The notes: generated by a model from the sequence alone, not told the origin. Positions 24,084-38,070 are shown, counted from the stretch's first letter. The stretch: DNA of 64,000 bases from Paragyromitra xinjiangensis (GCA_038503065.1 JBCAMK010000001.1:2480001-2544000), one strand, 5' to 3'. Numbers and translations are program-made.

Positions 24084-27000
24084 AATTATACACGCATCCA
24101 GCCCTTAGGCTATGGCGGCTTTCAGCTAGCTATGTAGATAGGTATATACTAAAGAACACTGCCATTCCGAAGCTCTCAAATAACGAGATGATCTGAGGAG
24201 TTCAACTTTTCGGATGGAGTTGGTTTGGGGTGTTTGGAGGTTGTTTTTCAGGGGCATCTTCTCCTCATGGCGCTAGGTAGCCGGCGTGGTAGAATGTTGA
24301 ATGGCGTAAACGATAAAGGAATGGACAAAGCACGAAGGAGCCAGAGAACGGTATTGAAAAGAGAGGAGGGTATCTCAGACTGCCGAGCATACATAGACAG
24401 GTAGATAGGTTCTTTACTAGATACACCCAACCACCTAAGTTACATGTATGGTACTCAACATACGTAGACGAGACCACCCAACGAGCACCTCACACCCACT
24501 TCGAAGCCGATGAGCTTTCTATCCCGCCGTCCCCGTCTCCAAGGAAGTGGTGAAACCCGTAGATCTAAGCACTCGCAGATACGAGCCATACTCTGTGAAC
24601 CATCTCAGCAGACGGATACCAGTAAGAACGAGCGAAAGGAAGGAGGTTAGGATCACGATCTGAGGAGCAATCAGTATAGGCTTCACAGTGAATACTTTCC
24701 GGTGAGCACAAAAAAGAGGTTGACCATGCATTGGGTTCGAGTGACCTTACATGACAAAACCACGACTTCACACGGCCATCGGCAGGAGCTCGAGTGGAGG
24801 GCGATGATCCTACCAGGCTCCCATCACACCACTAATTCAATTTAGTGAGTCAAGGCTCGGGCTTATAGCCTTGCTAGGGTATTTATATATAGCTATAGAT
24901 CAGCGAGAGCGGGCAAAGAACTAAATTTGGGGGTATTTGACGAGTTGAGAGTGATTAAATATGACTAGGGAGGGTTATACAGTCGCTTCTAGGTCGACGA
25001 AACTAGGCCAACGGCGAACAGGAGCCTGAACAGCAGGGAAAAAACCATTAATACTCGTTGCTTTGCTCCTTTCCAGACCCCTGTATGTCACTGGCCCAGT
25101 CTCCAGGAGCAACTGTATGAGTGATTAGCGGCAAATCCAAAAAGGGGGTTTATTGCTCTTGTTTTTAATTTATGGCATAGACGTACGCATATCGATCAGG
25201 TTTTTTCTTGTTTACCTTGTTGTTCTATTTCTGGTTTGATGAATCTAGTGTTACTTCATTGGGGATGTGAATGAATCTATTTTAAGGACTGGAGGCGGAC
25301 ACTTTCTCCTGTTGGCTGATATGTGTCGCACCCACCAAATAGAGAACCGAAAAACAAAAAAGATTAGTTGGATACTGGTCTTGAGTCCACACGTTTCTGC
25401 CTCCCTTATCTTTATTGTTTTTATTACACATTAGAGTCCAATCTGGACTTTTAGTAGCTACCAGTAGTGACCTGTGACGGGAGAACGAACGAGACGGAAA
25501 CACTAGACGCAAGTGTAGATAGCCTATCCAACAAGCAACACCACAGCCCGTGATCAAACTGAGCTTTTTTAGGAGTGTAGGCTGCAGCCTAGACAACACA
25601 GCCAACGACAGCCATAAAAAAAAATCACAGAATATCACTCGTTTATCTACAAAAATAAGATTACCAAAGCCCTGCATCCTACGTTACCTGCACCCAGCAC
25701 ACATTCCTTTTGCAGTGCCAAATAATCATATCATCAAAACACGGTCTGTGCCAATCAACCCTTCGCCCCAGGGCATGGTTCAGTGTTGTCAACCTAGCCC
25801 CGAAAGATATTACCATGCAGCCCGGTTTAAATTTATTAATCCCCCTTTCATGGCCCTTTACGATTGAGCTACGTGTTCGTTGAATTGTTTCGGACGGCGT
25901 AAGCTGCAGTGGACCGATACGGCCGCAGACAAGGCAAAACGAAAGGGCTCTACCAAACCGGAACCACATGTTTAGATGAAATACATACGCACAAAAGTAC
26001 TGAGGCTGTCCATATTAGCACTTGTCGGCTTACCACATAGAGCTTTTGAGTTCTAGCTCAGCCTGTGGCTGTATTGCAGCCGTGCAGAGATTCCGCCCCC
26101 CTTTGTCCTACACAAAAGCAAGTAAAACCCCTGCTTACGGTATCTTAACCTTCAGCTGAAGGGTGATTCACACTTTTTCTGCATCACAGCTGAACATAGC
26201 CATCCTGGGGCTGAAGAAGGCAGAGTATAAGAGCACACACACCCCACGAAGATAGCCACGAAGAAACGAAGGGACATTTTGATGTTGTCGAAACCTTCTC
26301 CGAATATCACGAAACGCCGATTTAAAGCCGATGAAAAGACAGCAAATTCGAATATACGATATGTTTAACTGGTCACGGGGATATCGGAATTTGACGGGAG
26401 ACAATGGCCAAGATTGTTACTGTTTGCTTTTGTTTGTGAGTCATGGCTTTTTTTTCCGACTCTAAATGGGATCAAAGAATTTCTCTGACGTGGGATTCAC
26501 AGAGTTGACTCGACCCACGGATAACTGCATAGAATACGAACGGACTTCTCCAGAATATGATTATCCCACTATATGTAGCGCTACTAACAACTTGAAGCAT
26601 CGCTCGCCCTGCTCAGCTCAACAAAACTGCCATTTATCAGTATATTCCAATCCACCCTAGTCTTCAACCTGCGTCACACGTATTCGAATTCGTGTCATAC
26701 TCTACATCAAACAACAGCGTCATCAAATCTTTAATTCCAAATATCAAATATCCATCGGCCAGCTCCGCCGTCACTGAATATACTCACCGAATATGCCACG
26801 ATGATGTTGTCGCATGTCATCGCGCATTTATTGTTGTGGCGGACTCTGAGCCACGTTAAGCGTGGCTGTGTGCATGGACCCTGAATGAATCCCAGCTCCG
26901 CCCTACCAGCCGCGATCTGAGATTGATTTTAGGTGATAGGCCAAACTACCTTGTCCAAGCGAACCCAAGACACGAGTTGTTGGAAACCCATCCTAAACCA

Positions 27001-30000
27001 GTTCGTCGATGCCGCTCTGGCCAGCTTTCGCGTCGGCGACCTCGTGCAAGAACGGAATCTCAGACAGGATCTTCTTTCTGCCACTGGCCTCCAGTGGCGA
27101 CTCCGATTGGCGAAATTATTAGTAAGAGGTAACCGAAAAAGCTGGAGTACAGATCATATGTGCATTGACTACGACACCTATTCCACGCGTCTAGATTGGG
27201 GGGAGCCACTGTTGTTTTTTCTTCTTTTCTTCTGGCCAGCGACGGGATCTCTAGATGGGTTATTGGTGGATACAGCGCGGCTCTAAATTCCTGCCAAAAC
27301 AGGAGGGGCTAAGAGACAACCAACAACTGTGGATATCAAAAAGGAATGTTTTGTGGGGATAACCCACCCGATTTTCTGATCCGCGCATCGTCCGATCTTG
27401 ATGGTTCAAATCCACTCGCGGAAGAAGCCGCCGATTGTGATAATCATAATAGTGAGGGTGACTTTTTGGACTGGCACCTGCAATACAGTACTGTTAAGGC
27501 TGTGGATATGAACGTTTTCTGCCAATTGCAGGATTCCTGTATAGTTATTACTCGGCCTCTCCGTGATAGATAGCAATCAATTAAATTATCTCGAATTATC
27601 TTGGTATCAATTGTTGGCAAGCTCCGGATCTAAACTTCCGACACGCGGTTTCGTGACTATCATTGAGGCTCTTCTGAGACACGTTGTGCAATGGACCATG
27701 CCATCTTCTGAGACAAAGCCACGTCTCTTTTGATTGCTTGTTTGATAAGCGAGAGGAGTCGCCGAAACAAACAGGACGCGCCACCAGAAAAAGAAATACG
27801 GCCGGAGGGAGGTAGGATATTCGGCACTCCTGTTCGAGAGCGTGATGTTCAAAGCACAAACACGCATCTGGACCCAATACCAAATGCAATGGCTTATTGT
27901 GGAAATCAAACTTCATATTGCTGCAACTGCGGGGAAGAATGATATCCCCATTAGATCGTGCATTATCGTGGTACAACGAAACGATATTTGCCAATAGGGT
28001 CTGGTAGGACGCATAAGTAATATATTTATTATTGGCAATTGATGGACATACTAGAGTAGGTAGTCGGTGAAGGTAAACAGATACAGATGACGGCGGGTAA
28101 AAAATAAAATAATGACTTGGCTTCTTCGACGAGTGTTCTATCCAGCTTCTATTGCAGATTGAGGGCACAGCACTGTAGAGTATGTACGTACCTTCGCACA
28201 CAACACGAGCTCAGAATGCACAGCATTCCGGTTTCTTTCATCGAATTAGGGATAGCATGCAGGTAGTTCCCATATGATCACACATCGTGGGGACGCAAAA
28301 GTGGAATCGTAAGAGTTGACCCCAGAGCCGGGCCCCCTCCCCAACGCCCTATCGGCCCTACGCTATCGTGCTCAATCGCTTCACCCGTGCCGGTACATAT
28401 AGTGACACAACTTATTAACTGCACGATTCGATAGAGATATCACATCAGCTCAAGACGGTAAACGGTAAAAAAAAAAAGGTGGTCGCAGCCCGTCAACACT
28501 AAATCTGCACACTGCAGGGCTGAGATCAACCAGTATCTTGGACCCACGTTCGATGATGCTTTTCTGGTCAGCCATCCCCTCCTCAGTTTGTGTGAGCAAG
28601 GGGATGCCACACCAATTACGTACGCGACACCAAAAAAGAAATTAATTATGGATCCTGGGCACGTCATGGAACCATTCCAGAAGGTCCCGACTGCTTGGGC
28701 CACGGGGGGGAGGGGGGGCGGGGTATCGATCTGAATCATAGCCTTGAGGAAGCGAGCTCGCAAGTGGCTCGCCCTACGGACTCGGTGGGGATGTCAGGAA
28801 ATCGGAGACTTCCGTATCATCTTCATGTCAGTCTGCCCTACGGCTGTCAGGGATAATTTACATCTCAGAGTTCAAGATGGTACCCAGAACTGGTAGCTCT
28901 TACGAAGTGTAAGCTTTACTTTACATTCCAGATCATTATGTCAGGTTTTTCTAGGATCTCAACAAATCTCAATCGTCTTCTTCTACGATAAACCTCCTAA
29001 TTGGAAGAATAAATTTCTTTTTTTTCCCCAGTGATCGCGATAGAAAATGGAACCCCGTCCTAAAAAGACGGTTGACGATAATTTGGCTGTCGCTTCCGAG
29101 CCTCACCCAATCTCCTTTCGACTGACGATTAGCCTACACACTAAACTAATCCCACTCGGGACACTGTCTGACCCTCTTCATGCACACAAATGATCCTTGT
29201 CCAGCTGAAAGAGCCCATGTGGAACCCCACGGTCCACGCCAGAATCGGAAATCTTTCCTGGGCGCAAGATGGGATGCATATCAGACGAGGGATTTAAACT
29301 GTTTCCCTACGGGCCTTGGATGCGTTTGGCCTTATGAGTGACAAGGGTACCTACCGCAGTTTTCTTAGTTTCTGTAATGTCACCAAATGGTCATTACTCG
29401 TTTGTGTCCGACTGACCTAGGGGGTGGTCGAGTGACCAACACAAAATTAAAAAAAATAAAAAAATAAAAATACTACCAGGTGCGAAATATTGCTTGCAGA
29501 CGGCACATGCAATTGAAATAAGCACGCATATTCGTAGTTGCCCTAGGGTGGCTATGGAGCATCTTATTGGAAGCAACACTAAACGTTGTCTGCCATTGGA
29601 TGCAATGGGCTACACTTCATGATATCGATCTCTTTGTAACACTCAGGCTTATTACAACCGTTCGTTAAGTTTCGTGGGTTTCTCATTGTGTTCCACAATA
29701 GAAAAACACAAATTACCGTTATTTTATTTTATTCCCTTTTTCTTCCTTTCTGCGCAGCCACGGCAGTGCTGGTAATGTGATTCTCGGTACTTTCAGTTAG
29801 TTCCACTGCTAGGGGGGTTCACCTCTACGGTTTTCCATCTTGTGAGAGGGAAAATGCCGGGTATCCGATAGCTCTCGGAGATATTATCGAACCAATTGCA
29901 ATTACAAACCCCTCTATTCGATTTCACTACCGTTTTAGAAATACGTTGGTCATGTTATTCAAAGTTTCATACTGCCTAGTATACGTACTGATGCCTGTCC

Positions 30001-33000
30001 AAAAAAGAAAAAGCCCTCAAAAATAAAACGGAAATCCCAACGAGCATATTACAACATCAAGAAAAAACACCATCGGGATCCCAGTTCTGGCCCTCCAGCG
30101 GAACCTCGGCGACTGAAACGATTCTCGGCACGATCATCGGATGAACTAACGGACCGATAGTGTGATGAAGCAAGCAGATCTCTGTAGTGAAGTTACTCTA
30201 CTGCAATTGGTAACTTTTAAGACGGGTACAATGAGTGCTATGCATGTCGGGGAATGAATCGGCGGTTAAAAAAAGCCCCCTCCCCCCAGGGATATTATGA
30301 CTCAAAGAGTAAAGATTGGCGGGAAAACGACAAATTATTTTTTTTTCCTTTGGTGCCATGGCTCCGGAGTTCTGGGGAGGGTGCACAATTTCTTCTGCAG
30401 GTTTCCGAACACGAGTTATGGGTACTAAAAAGAAATATTCCATTAATGCCACGGGATTATAACCCCCGGAACACGTGCATCGTTAATGAAACGATCTGTC
30501 GAAATTTAGATTTCCGTTGCGCCCTCCATCAAACCCGTGGTGATCATGTTTAGATTCCAACGGAATCTTTAGAAACAAAATGTAAAAGCCCGGCTTGTTC
30601 ACCCCCGGGGGGAGGCCCAGACACGGGATGCAGGGGTTATTATCGCGCTTTTTTTATAAAAAAATTGTTTCGTTTCATATCATGCACGTCCGTCCTCGCC
30701 GTGATTATTCCAAGAAGGGGGGGGAGGGGAAGAGTACTAGTTGTAGCGGCAGTCGAAACATCCTGAACCAAAACCCAAGATTCCCAGGGATCGAGTAATT
30801 TCTCTAAATGCGTTCTCGATATCCCGTGAAAGAATAGCCTACTTTCTACCTTACTTGATCACGTATTACCGGCGGCAAATGAGATATCACAACCCTTCAA
30901 ACTTAACTGTGTACTGTGCCGTCGGATCAACAACTAGATATTCCCTCCCCCTCCTCCCCCTTTTTTTAATACAGGGTCAATCATCTTCATGCCAACGATA
31001 TATCTTACGATCTGGTGATTTTGATAAAGCCCAGGGTGGTGATTCAGAGGACTACGTACGTCCACATAACCCCCTTTGCAAGCACCATTTAAAGATATAA
31101 TCTCCAAAAGTAGATATCAAGCAAGGTTCATATCGACTCTTGAAAGGCCAAAACCTCCAATAAGAACTCTGAAAGCCCCGTAGACAGAACACACATGAAA
31201 CGGTCTTTGAAGAAGAATATGCAGTCGGTGTGGGGGAAGATCTATGATGTGTACCTTTTTTGAGAGAACTGCCGGCCCCATCCACATACCTTTGTTTTCT
31301 CTCTCTCACCCCTGGTTCCTGTTGCCCATTCGCCCGGAAAACCGGTGTAATTTTACTGATATCGATCGTTATTCAGGGCGGACGAATATCGAAACAGGTA
31401 AACACCAGACTCATTGAGTTTGTAATGTAATGTGCGTACGTGTCATCCTCTCGATTATCGAGTCATGAATGGGAGAGAGAGAGTTGCCCTGCTTAAACTT
31501 ACAACCTTCTTGGTAGTGCTGCGTGTCTGTTATGTGCTGTGTGTGACAACACGATGGCTCTAGGCAACAATCGCGACTTCGCCGTGCATGTGCTACTTTA
31601 CATGATCTTGGTACAGCGATGCTCCGAGAAGCCAAAGCCCTGTGGCAAATTTTAAAATAAAAGTATGACATGCAAATCCAAAAAGCAATCAAGATCCAAG
31701 ATAAAGGGAAAAAAAGTAATAGGAGGTTTCCCCCCCCGGACTCATCACATTCCAACCAATCATAATCACATCACTGAGGAAACAAATAAACTACTAATCT
31801 AGAAAAGGGGGGGGGTCAACGTTAACTGTTGGTTTGCGCACTCCTGTGAAGAATGCGTTCGCTAGATCGTCCACGAAAGCCGATGAACGGCGGGAAAGAG
31901 AAACAAGAACCGGCTTGGGCTTCCCGCCAGCCCGAAACCAACTTTGGGACAAAAACGGCCCCCCTGAATATGCCTATTCTCTCCTGTCAAAAAAAAACAA
32001 TAACATCGCCGTTATTCTCTTTGGGGTTCATCCACTGCTTCTATTGCGGTCCTGGCTATGCTCTTGAAACCCAACCAGTAACGCCATCACGGATAGCGAT
32101 TCGCTCTTCCCCACGCAACGAGAAACGTCGGGTCCAGAGAACAAGATGCTCGGTCCCAGGACCACGGGACACGGAGAACAAAAGCAAAAAAACCCACATG
32201 CAGGCGCTGAAGGCGCAGCAAACGCGGTCGTAGGTCTCTGCTCGGTCCTCTATCAAACGGAAGATGCCGTGTCAGAACATACAGCGTAAGAACGCCCCTA
32301 CTTTTCGCAGAGGTTATGTGATAATTCAAGTAACAATAGTTCCCAGGATCGACAAAGACACCGAATATCGTAAAATAGTAGATGAGTAACGCCTATACAC
32401 ACCTAGTTAGGCATTTTCGGAGCCAAGTGCCTATAAGAAATGTTATATTTCTATTCCAAGAAGGACAAAAGCAAGGCTCGGAGAATTTCTGAGGATCCGT
32501 TAGCTACGTGCTCTATCTGTCATTACTGCCCCACTTATAATGGCCGAAAAGCAATAAGAGTATTATATTTGTGTGTCAGTTATCTTTAGTTGTCGTCAGA
32601 CGCAACTCAGTAAGGCCTTATCTGGAGATATCTTTTCAAGTGCTAAACATTTTCGAAATACCGGATTGCGAAACTGTAAGTAGCCGTGCACTTGCATCGG
32701 TCTGAGCACAGCCTTTGTGAACGTTAACTTAAATTCAAGCGAGAGCACATGCGACCTAGGTAAAGCATCTACAGCTAGCGAAGCTAAGTATAAGCTGTCT
32801 TTTGCGGGGGAGGCAGTGTAAGATTCCCGTGACATCGAGTGCCATTTGTGCATTGTGTAATTGGATCGGGTATTCATTGGGGGGGGGGGGTGTAAAGGGA
32901 ATCACACGTATGTACTGGAGTATATGCAGGCCGGTAAGTGGATGGTTGCTGGCATATCTTGGGGCTCCTCGATCCTTCTTGGGCGATTCCCAGAAGCGGA

Positions 33001-35203
33001 AGTAGGGAAAAGCCAACGATAGGAAACTGTGCAACTACATTAAGTAAGCTGTGACCACTTTCGAGCTTGGCTGTGACACCTATAAGTTTTTCCGGTGCGA
33101 CCGACCGTAGCACAGATAGCGCCGGTATCCATTTTGAATTCATGTGCTTCTAGGATTTTTCGGTCGGCGCCTTCGCTTGCGGCGACCACTAAGGGGGAAG
33201 TCAACTAAGAGATTGAGGCAAAACTCTATAGTAGTTCTGTTTCTGGCGAATCCATATCGTACGATCGTACCAACTGGATCCAGAGCCCCAAGCCCTGTGA
33301 AGCCACGAGCGCTCTTCGTGTGCCTCTAAAGGAAAGGGTATCCCCTTGGTGGGGTTAGAAACGCCTCAGAAGTGGAGGCAAATTACAGGCGCCGCACGCG
33401 TTAGAATAGAAATCAGTCGCAATAGATTTTGGTGCACACCCGGATTCTGGGCGTTGGATCTAGAGCAGACTAGACCCCTTTGTTCAATAGTACAAAGCTT
33501 AATGCCAATGTTAACGTTTACCGAGCAGGCGTTCAGGTCTCAAGCTCTGGCCACTGTGACGCTTGGGGACAGGTCAATCCCTATCAATTGTCTTCCATCC
33601 CGTGATTGAAGCCTCCAAATTCCACATTCACTCTTCACGATGCTCATTGGCACTGATACGACCAATGACTCGCTTCTGTGACATGCAGAAAAGAAGGGAG
33701 GGACGGAGTCTGTGCTTCGTTACACCGCCCCGATATGCTTGCGTTTTAATTCGACGGTCTCTTTTTTCGATCCCCCACACACACCCAATCGTCTGTGCTT
33801 AAAATGCTAAGCTCTTTTGTTTAAAAATAGCGAGCGAAACTATACCCTGTTTGTGTCCACCAATGGATCGCGAGATTTACGGTAGAATTAGAAGCATATC
33901 AAATAGGGAGAAAGAGAGCGTCCTTTTTTTTTTTTGACGTGTCGCGTAATTGCCGATTGTCCAAGAAAGAAAAAAAGAGAATTAGCGATTGGTGTTTCTT
34001 GGAATGATATATCCTTAGCGGTACAAAATTGCGGAAAAGGTGATTATTCCGACCTTGGACGAAGATTTGTCGATTGACCCGGGCAAGGCCTAAATGATGG
34101 TCGAGTTGGTGATGAGCGAATAACCCAACTAGGAGCATGCCTTGCCAGAGCGCATGCGAATTACCTCTTTAGCAGGGCGTGGGTAGATCTAATTCGTGAG
34201 GGTGACGTTTTAGGAACTGAGGATCGATAGTTGTCGGAGTCGGGATGAGCAGAGCGGGAAGAGAGGGCATGTGTGGGTGTGGGTGTGGGTGTGTGGTGTG
34301 TGTGCATGTGAGTTCGTCTATTTCTTACGATTTGGGAACTTGGAGCCAAACCCACCACCCGAACGTCATGGAGCTCATGGAACAGTTTCCCCTCCAAGCG
34401 AGTGCTACGACATTTGTTTTGATCTGTAATAGCGAGGGAAGTGGGTATCGCGCAGCAATCGGATGCGACTCTCAAGTTCGGGATGGGGTAGTATGGCGGT
34501 GCGGGATGGCGCACTGTGATGTAAGGGAGGTGTTTCTTTCTCTCGCTGGCTGCGGGTGCTGTTATGCATGCGCCTCAGAAGAGAGGCTGGTGGGGCAACT
34601 TCGCCTCACTCGCTGGGAGAATGCACTTTTTTTCTTTCTTTTCTTTTTTTGGTTTCTTTCTTTCCTAGCTAGGCGAGGCCCAGAGGGGACCCATGTCAAG
34701 GTCCAGAGATGCGGTACTCGCCGAGAAGGGGATGGAGCCAGAATTAGGGAAGAGGTGAGAGAAAGAGGAATAGGTGGACTGGGCTGCAGGATGCAAGGGA
34801 TTTTCGATTGGGGGAGGGGGGGGGAGAGACGGGAGTGTATGATTCTTTTTCAGGCTTATTCACGTTTGGTTGAGCGAAGTTACCTAGGTAGGGTACATGC
34901 TGTGACGATGGATTGATGCAGTTGTCGATTTGATGATGATGAAAGTGATGATGATGATGATATATCGTAGCGAAGGGGGGTTGGTTCGAGGGAGGGGTGT
35001 GGGGAGCAATGGGGAGGCTTCTCGTGGGGCCGAGGGAGGAGGGAGGGGTGTGAGTGAGTGAGTGAGTGTAACCAGAGGGACGGATGGCAGGGGGAACAGG
35101 TGCCTTGTGGCCCTGGTCCTGGACTTGCTGTCGACGACAGGGCTGATGCCACAACACTAGAGCACAGTACACCTTCCATGTCTCACACTGCCCACCACGA
35201 TGT

Positions 35204-35265
35204 ACAGACAGACACAGACACAGACACAGACACAGACAGACACACACACACACACCACACACACA
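35204..35265. repeat. CAGACA/CA-rich simple repeat
   Basis: Compound microsatellite of CAGACA hexamers running into CA dinucleotides. It lies about 0.9 kb upstream of the zinc-finger gene start. Neighbouring GATG (about 34934-34960) and TGAG (about 35051-35068) runs make this a simple-repeat-rich upstream region. Confidence 0.9.
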
Positions 35266-35833
35266 GGCGGGGAGGTCAGACAGACAACTCTCTTGCACCC
35301 TGCACCCGCTCCACCACCACCACGAGGGGAAAGGCAATCTCCTCCAAGCATGTCATGCAGCAGCAGCCAATCACCCTCTTGTTGGGTGGCCACAGAAACG
35401 AGGTCCCAGGGAAAAAAAAAGAAGACCCATAGCCCCCATCCCATATTTAAGAAGCCGCAGCATCTGCTTCACTTATACGTCTTGCCTCGAGTTCCTGTCT
35501 GTACAAAAAGACTCGAAGATCTCCGTCCCATCGTCCTTGTCCCCCAGCCCTACAGAGTTCCCGGGTCAGACTCATTATAGATAGGTAGATAGTTCGCCTT
35601 CGTCCGACATCTTCGACATAAGGCACACTGGAAGGCGCATTCTTTTTCCACACGAAGCTTCCATCAATCTTCTATATACATCCATACATCAACTCGAGTC
35701 TGCCTCGCTCAACCCAACCCCCCCTCCAACAACGTCCCCCATCACTCTCTTTGAGCTCGTTCCTCTCGTGTCTGCCTTCTGCCCCAGATATCAGATACCC
35801 ATACATCGAGCAGCAATCTCGTGAGACCTTAAG

Positions 35834-36034
35834 GTATGTCGGAATAATTAATGATCGATCTGTCTCCCCGCAACCCCAGATCGTCTAGCGTCATGTCTCT
35901 CCCACGATGTCACAGGTTTTCAGCTGGCTTTTGTTTTCGCTTCTCTCTCACAAGCCTCGGCTGCTGTCCGTTTGGCTGGCCGCTGGTCGGCGAGCACATT
36001 GCCCTGGAGCTACATGACTAACGTTACCTGTCAG
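35834..36034 (+). other. Predicted 5'UTR intron of the C2H2 zinc-finger gene
   Basis: The donor AAG|GTATGT begins at 35834. A perfect branch-like word, TGACTAAC, lies near 36016, and CTGTCAG ends at 36034, about 90 bp before the ATG. The 201-nt length is longer than the coding introns here, which is common for leader introns of fungal regulator genes. Position and motifs are seen; splicing is inferred. Confidence 0.55.
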
Positions 36035-36126
36035 CGATCTTAGCTACCGAGTGAGTAAAACAAGCATAGTTCAGCTTGTTTCTGCTCAGCTCTTAATTCT
36101 CATCGATAATACTACACCACACCATC

Positions 36127-38070
36127 ATGGCTGCTCCTCAATCTCTAACTGCACCATCGGGTGTTCCCGTCTCGAAACCAGAGGCCCTAACAGACTTCGT
36201 ACTGTTTGGTGAGGATAACGATATATATTACGACCCTCGACAAACAAGCTTCATCCATCAGAGCAACCCTCCATTCCATCAACAGCCCACCCATTCAGAC
36301 AACTACGTTTCTTCATCCACATCCAGAGTCGAGGTAGATTCTTGGAGTGCAATGCTAGAGAACCAGAACAACATGGACAACCTGCAGTCACGGCAACAGC
36401 AGCAACAAGAGGCTGCTAGCAAACCCTTCTACACAATGGATATTCCATCAGCTTCCTCTGCTTCCTCGTTCAGCAACTATGCAACTGCCTATCCATACAA
36501 TGTATCAGACATCCCAAGCCCAATACCTTTTGCTGAAGACCCGTCGATACCCCCAGCCCCAGGCGTGCTAATTCACCCACCCACCTTCCACTATCCGTCA
36601 CATCTTCCTCAAGAGGACTACAGGCAGAGCCCCTTCCCCTCTCCAGTCACCTCGGCTGGTGGCTGGGACGCTCACTCTTCGGTTGCTAGCGGGATCTCTG
36701 GCTCTGAAGCTGGCAGCAACTCTCCTTACCTGAACGGCGACAGCTTTTTCGGCCCTGTCTATACTACCGGTATGTATCCTCCCATCGCTCCTTCATGGCA
36801 GTCGTTAACGGCCACCTCAGATCACATCAATCCTTCCCTCATCAGCATTCCTTCACCAACCCAACAGCACGAAGATATTCCGGCTTCGGCCTCATCTTTC
36901 GGCTCCCCAAGTTGGCACTCGGCTCAATCCCCTCCACCACCAATCTCCAACCCTTCATCTCCTGTACTTGGCAAGGCACCAAAGTCGGCTGGCTCTGTTG
37001 GTCGTCTGTCTCCATATCCTACTCGTGTCGCCCCTTACCCAACTCGAAGACCCTCCATCTCGTCTCAAGGTTCTCGAAAGTCACACGGATCACCAAGCGG
37101 ACAAGTAAACCTGGAATGGTTTGAAGACCTCCAAGCCGTGCAAGGTGATGTTCTTGTGGAGCAGCAATTGCAGAGAGCTACCAGTGTCGAATCCCACCGA
37201 TCAAGGGGAGGTAGGGCACCAAGCAGCTCAGCTAGCGTCCCAAGCAGCCATAGCGGCGTAGGCTCGGTAGGAAAGGATACTGTCTGCCCAGAGTGCAACA
37301 AGAGCTTTCGGGATCTGAGGGCACATCAACTTACCCACCAGTTGGAGCGCCCAGTCAAGTGCCCGATCGCAACATGCGAATACTCCAAAAAGGGATTTGC
37401 CAGGAAATACGATTGCCAACGACATACCTTGACCCATTACAAGGGCACAATGGTCTGCGGTTTTTGCCCTGGCTCAGGTTCTGCAGTCGAAAAGTCTTTC
37501 AATCGCGCAGATGTCTTCAAGCGCCATTTGATGTCTGTGCACAACGTGGAACAGACACCTCCAAACGGTCGCAAGAAGATTGGATCAAAGCAAGGCTCGG
37601 TGAACGCATCCCCTACAGACGCCGAGAGGTATCCTAGCACTTTCATCACTGGAAAGTGCAGTATTTGCTCAGTTACTTTCGCTACCGCTCAGCAATTCTA
37701 CGAACATTTAGATGAATGCGTGCAGCTTAAGGTTGTCCAAGAGGAGCCCGCAGCAGCATTCAACGAAATGAATCTCAATACTGTAAAGCTGGAAGATATG
37801 GAGGCTACGCTTTCAGTATCTTCTAACAAGAACGGGAAGCGATCCAACAAGCAGTCTGAGGAAGACGAAGAAGAGGAGGAGGGTGAGGAGGATGAATTCG
37901 ACGCCGAAGAGGGCGAGGATGGTGCCGATGACGGGAAGGATGAAACCTTCACTCCTCCGGGTCGCAAGCCTAGCGGAAAGCTTGGGCGCACTGGTTCCAG
38001 GAGAGCGACCCGTGGAGGAAGCAAGAAGGCCGTTTCCGGTAACGGAAGCGGTGGAATGCGTCCGAGGTGA
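36127..38070 (+). CDS. C2H2 zinc-finger transcription factor, single coding exon
   Basis: This is a 647-residue predicted nuclear DNA-binding regulator. The first 380 residues are Ser/Pro/Gln-rich and probably disordered, with short conserved-looking stretches such as LTDFVLFGEDNDIYYDP near the N-terminus. Zinc-finger motifs start at about residue 387: CPECNKSFRDLRAHQLTH (short spacing), CPIATCEYSKKGFARKY with HTLTH, and CGFC with a longer loop ending HLMSVH. A fourth motif (CSICSVTFATAQQF with HLDEC) lies at about 511-530 and ends in Cys. An acidic run of Glu/Asp lies at about 578-608, followed by a basic Gly/Arg/Ser tail that could carry a nuclear localisation signal. The start has an ACCATCATGG context after a pyrimidine-rich leader. 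I do not recognise the specific regulator, and target genes are unknown. Confidence 0.9.
   Translation: MAAPQSLTAPSGVPVSKPEALTDFVLFGEDNDIYYDPRQTSFIHQSNPPFHQQPTHSDNYVSSSTSRVEVDSWSAMLENQNNMDNLQSRQQQQQEAASKPFYTMDIPSASSASSFSNYATAYPYNVSDIPSPIPFAEDPSIPPAPGVLIHPPTFHYPSHLPQEDYRQSPFPSPVTSAGGWDAHSSVASGISGSEAGSNSPYLNGDSFFGPVYTTGMYPPIAPSWQSLTATSDHINPSLISIPSPTQQHEDIPASASSFGSPSWHSAQSPPPPISNPSSPVLGKAPKSAGSVGRLSPYPTRVAPYPTRRPSISSQGSRKSHGSPSGQVNLEWFEDLQAVQGDVLVEQQLQRATSVESHRSRGGRAPSSSASVPSSHSGVGSVGKDTVCPECNKSFRDLRAHQLTHQLERPVKCPIATCEYSKKGFARKYDCQRHTLTHYKGTMVCGFCPGSGSAVEKSFNRADVFKRHLMSVHNVEQTPPNGRKKIGSKQGSVNASPTDAERYPSTFITGKCSICSVTFATAQQFYEHLDECVQLKVVQEEPAAAFNEMNLNTVKLEDMEATLSVSSNKNGKRSNKQSEEDEEEEEGEEDEFDAEEGEDGADDGKDETFTPPGRKPSGKLGRTGSRRATRGGSKKAVSGNGSGGMRPR

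Larger units (their letters stand above)
22893..35833. other. 13-kb stretch without recognisable genes
   Basis: Open frames here are short or low-complexity, with no conserved domain or splice-consistent gene model that I could build. Examples considered and dropped are the minus frame at 27596-28201 and the plus frame at 34245-34916. Homopolymer runs (for instance a 12-G run at 32879-32890) and simple repeats are frequent. The last part, upstream of the zinc-finger gene, has GATG, TGAG and CAGACA repeats and a pyrimidine-rich leader. No LTR, tRNA or rRNA was seen. Confidence 0.55.

Noticed and set aside
27385..27425. tRNA-like segment with GGTTCAAATCC
   Set aside because: TCCGCG/CGCGGA ends can pair, but the enclosed 43 nt are too short for a cloverleaf.
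27596..28201. 201-codon minus-strand open frame as a gene
   Set aside because: No recognisable domain, no compositional bias of coding sequence, and no splice-supported extension.
34245..34916. 223-codon plus-strand open frame as a gene
   Set aside because: Its sequence comes from GT/GGGTGT simple repeats and other low-complexity DNA, with no conserved motif.
34744..35337. His/Ser/Pro-rich minus-strand frame
   Set aside because: It derives from the GATG, TGAG and CAGACA microsatellites upstream of the zinc-finger gene.
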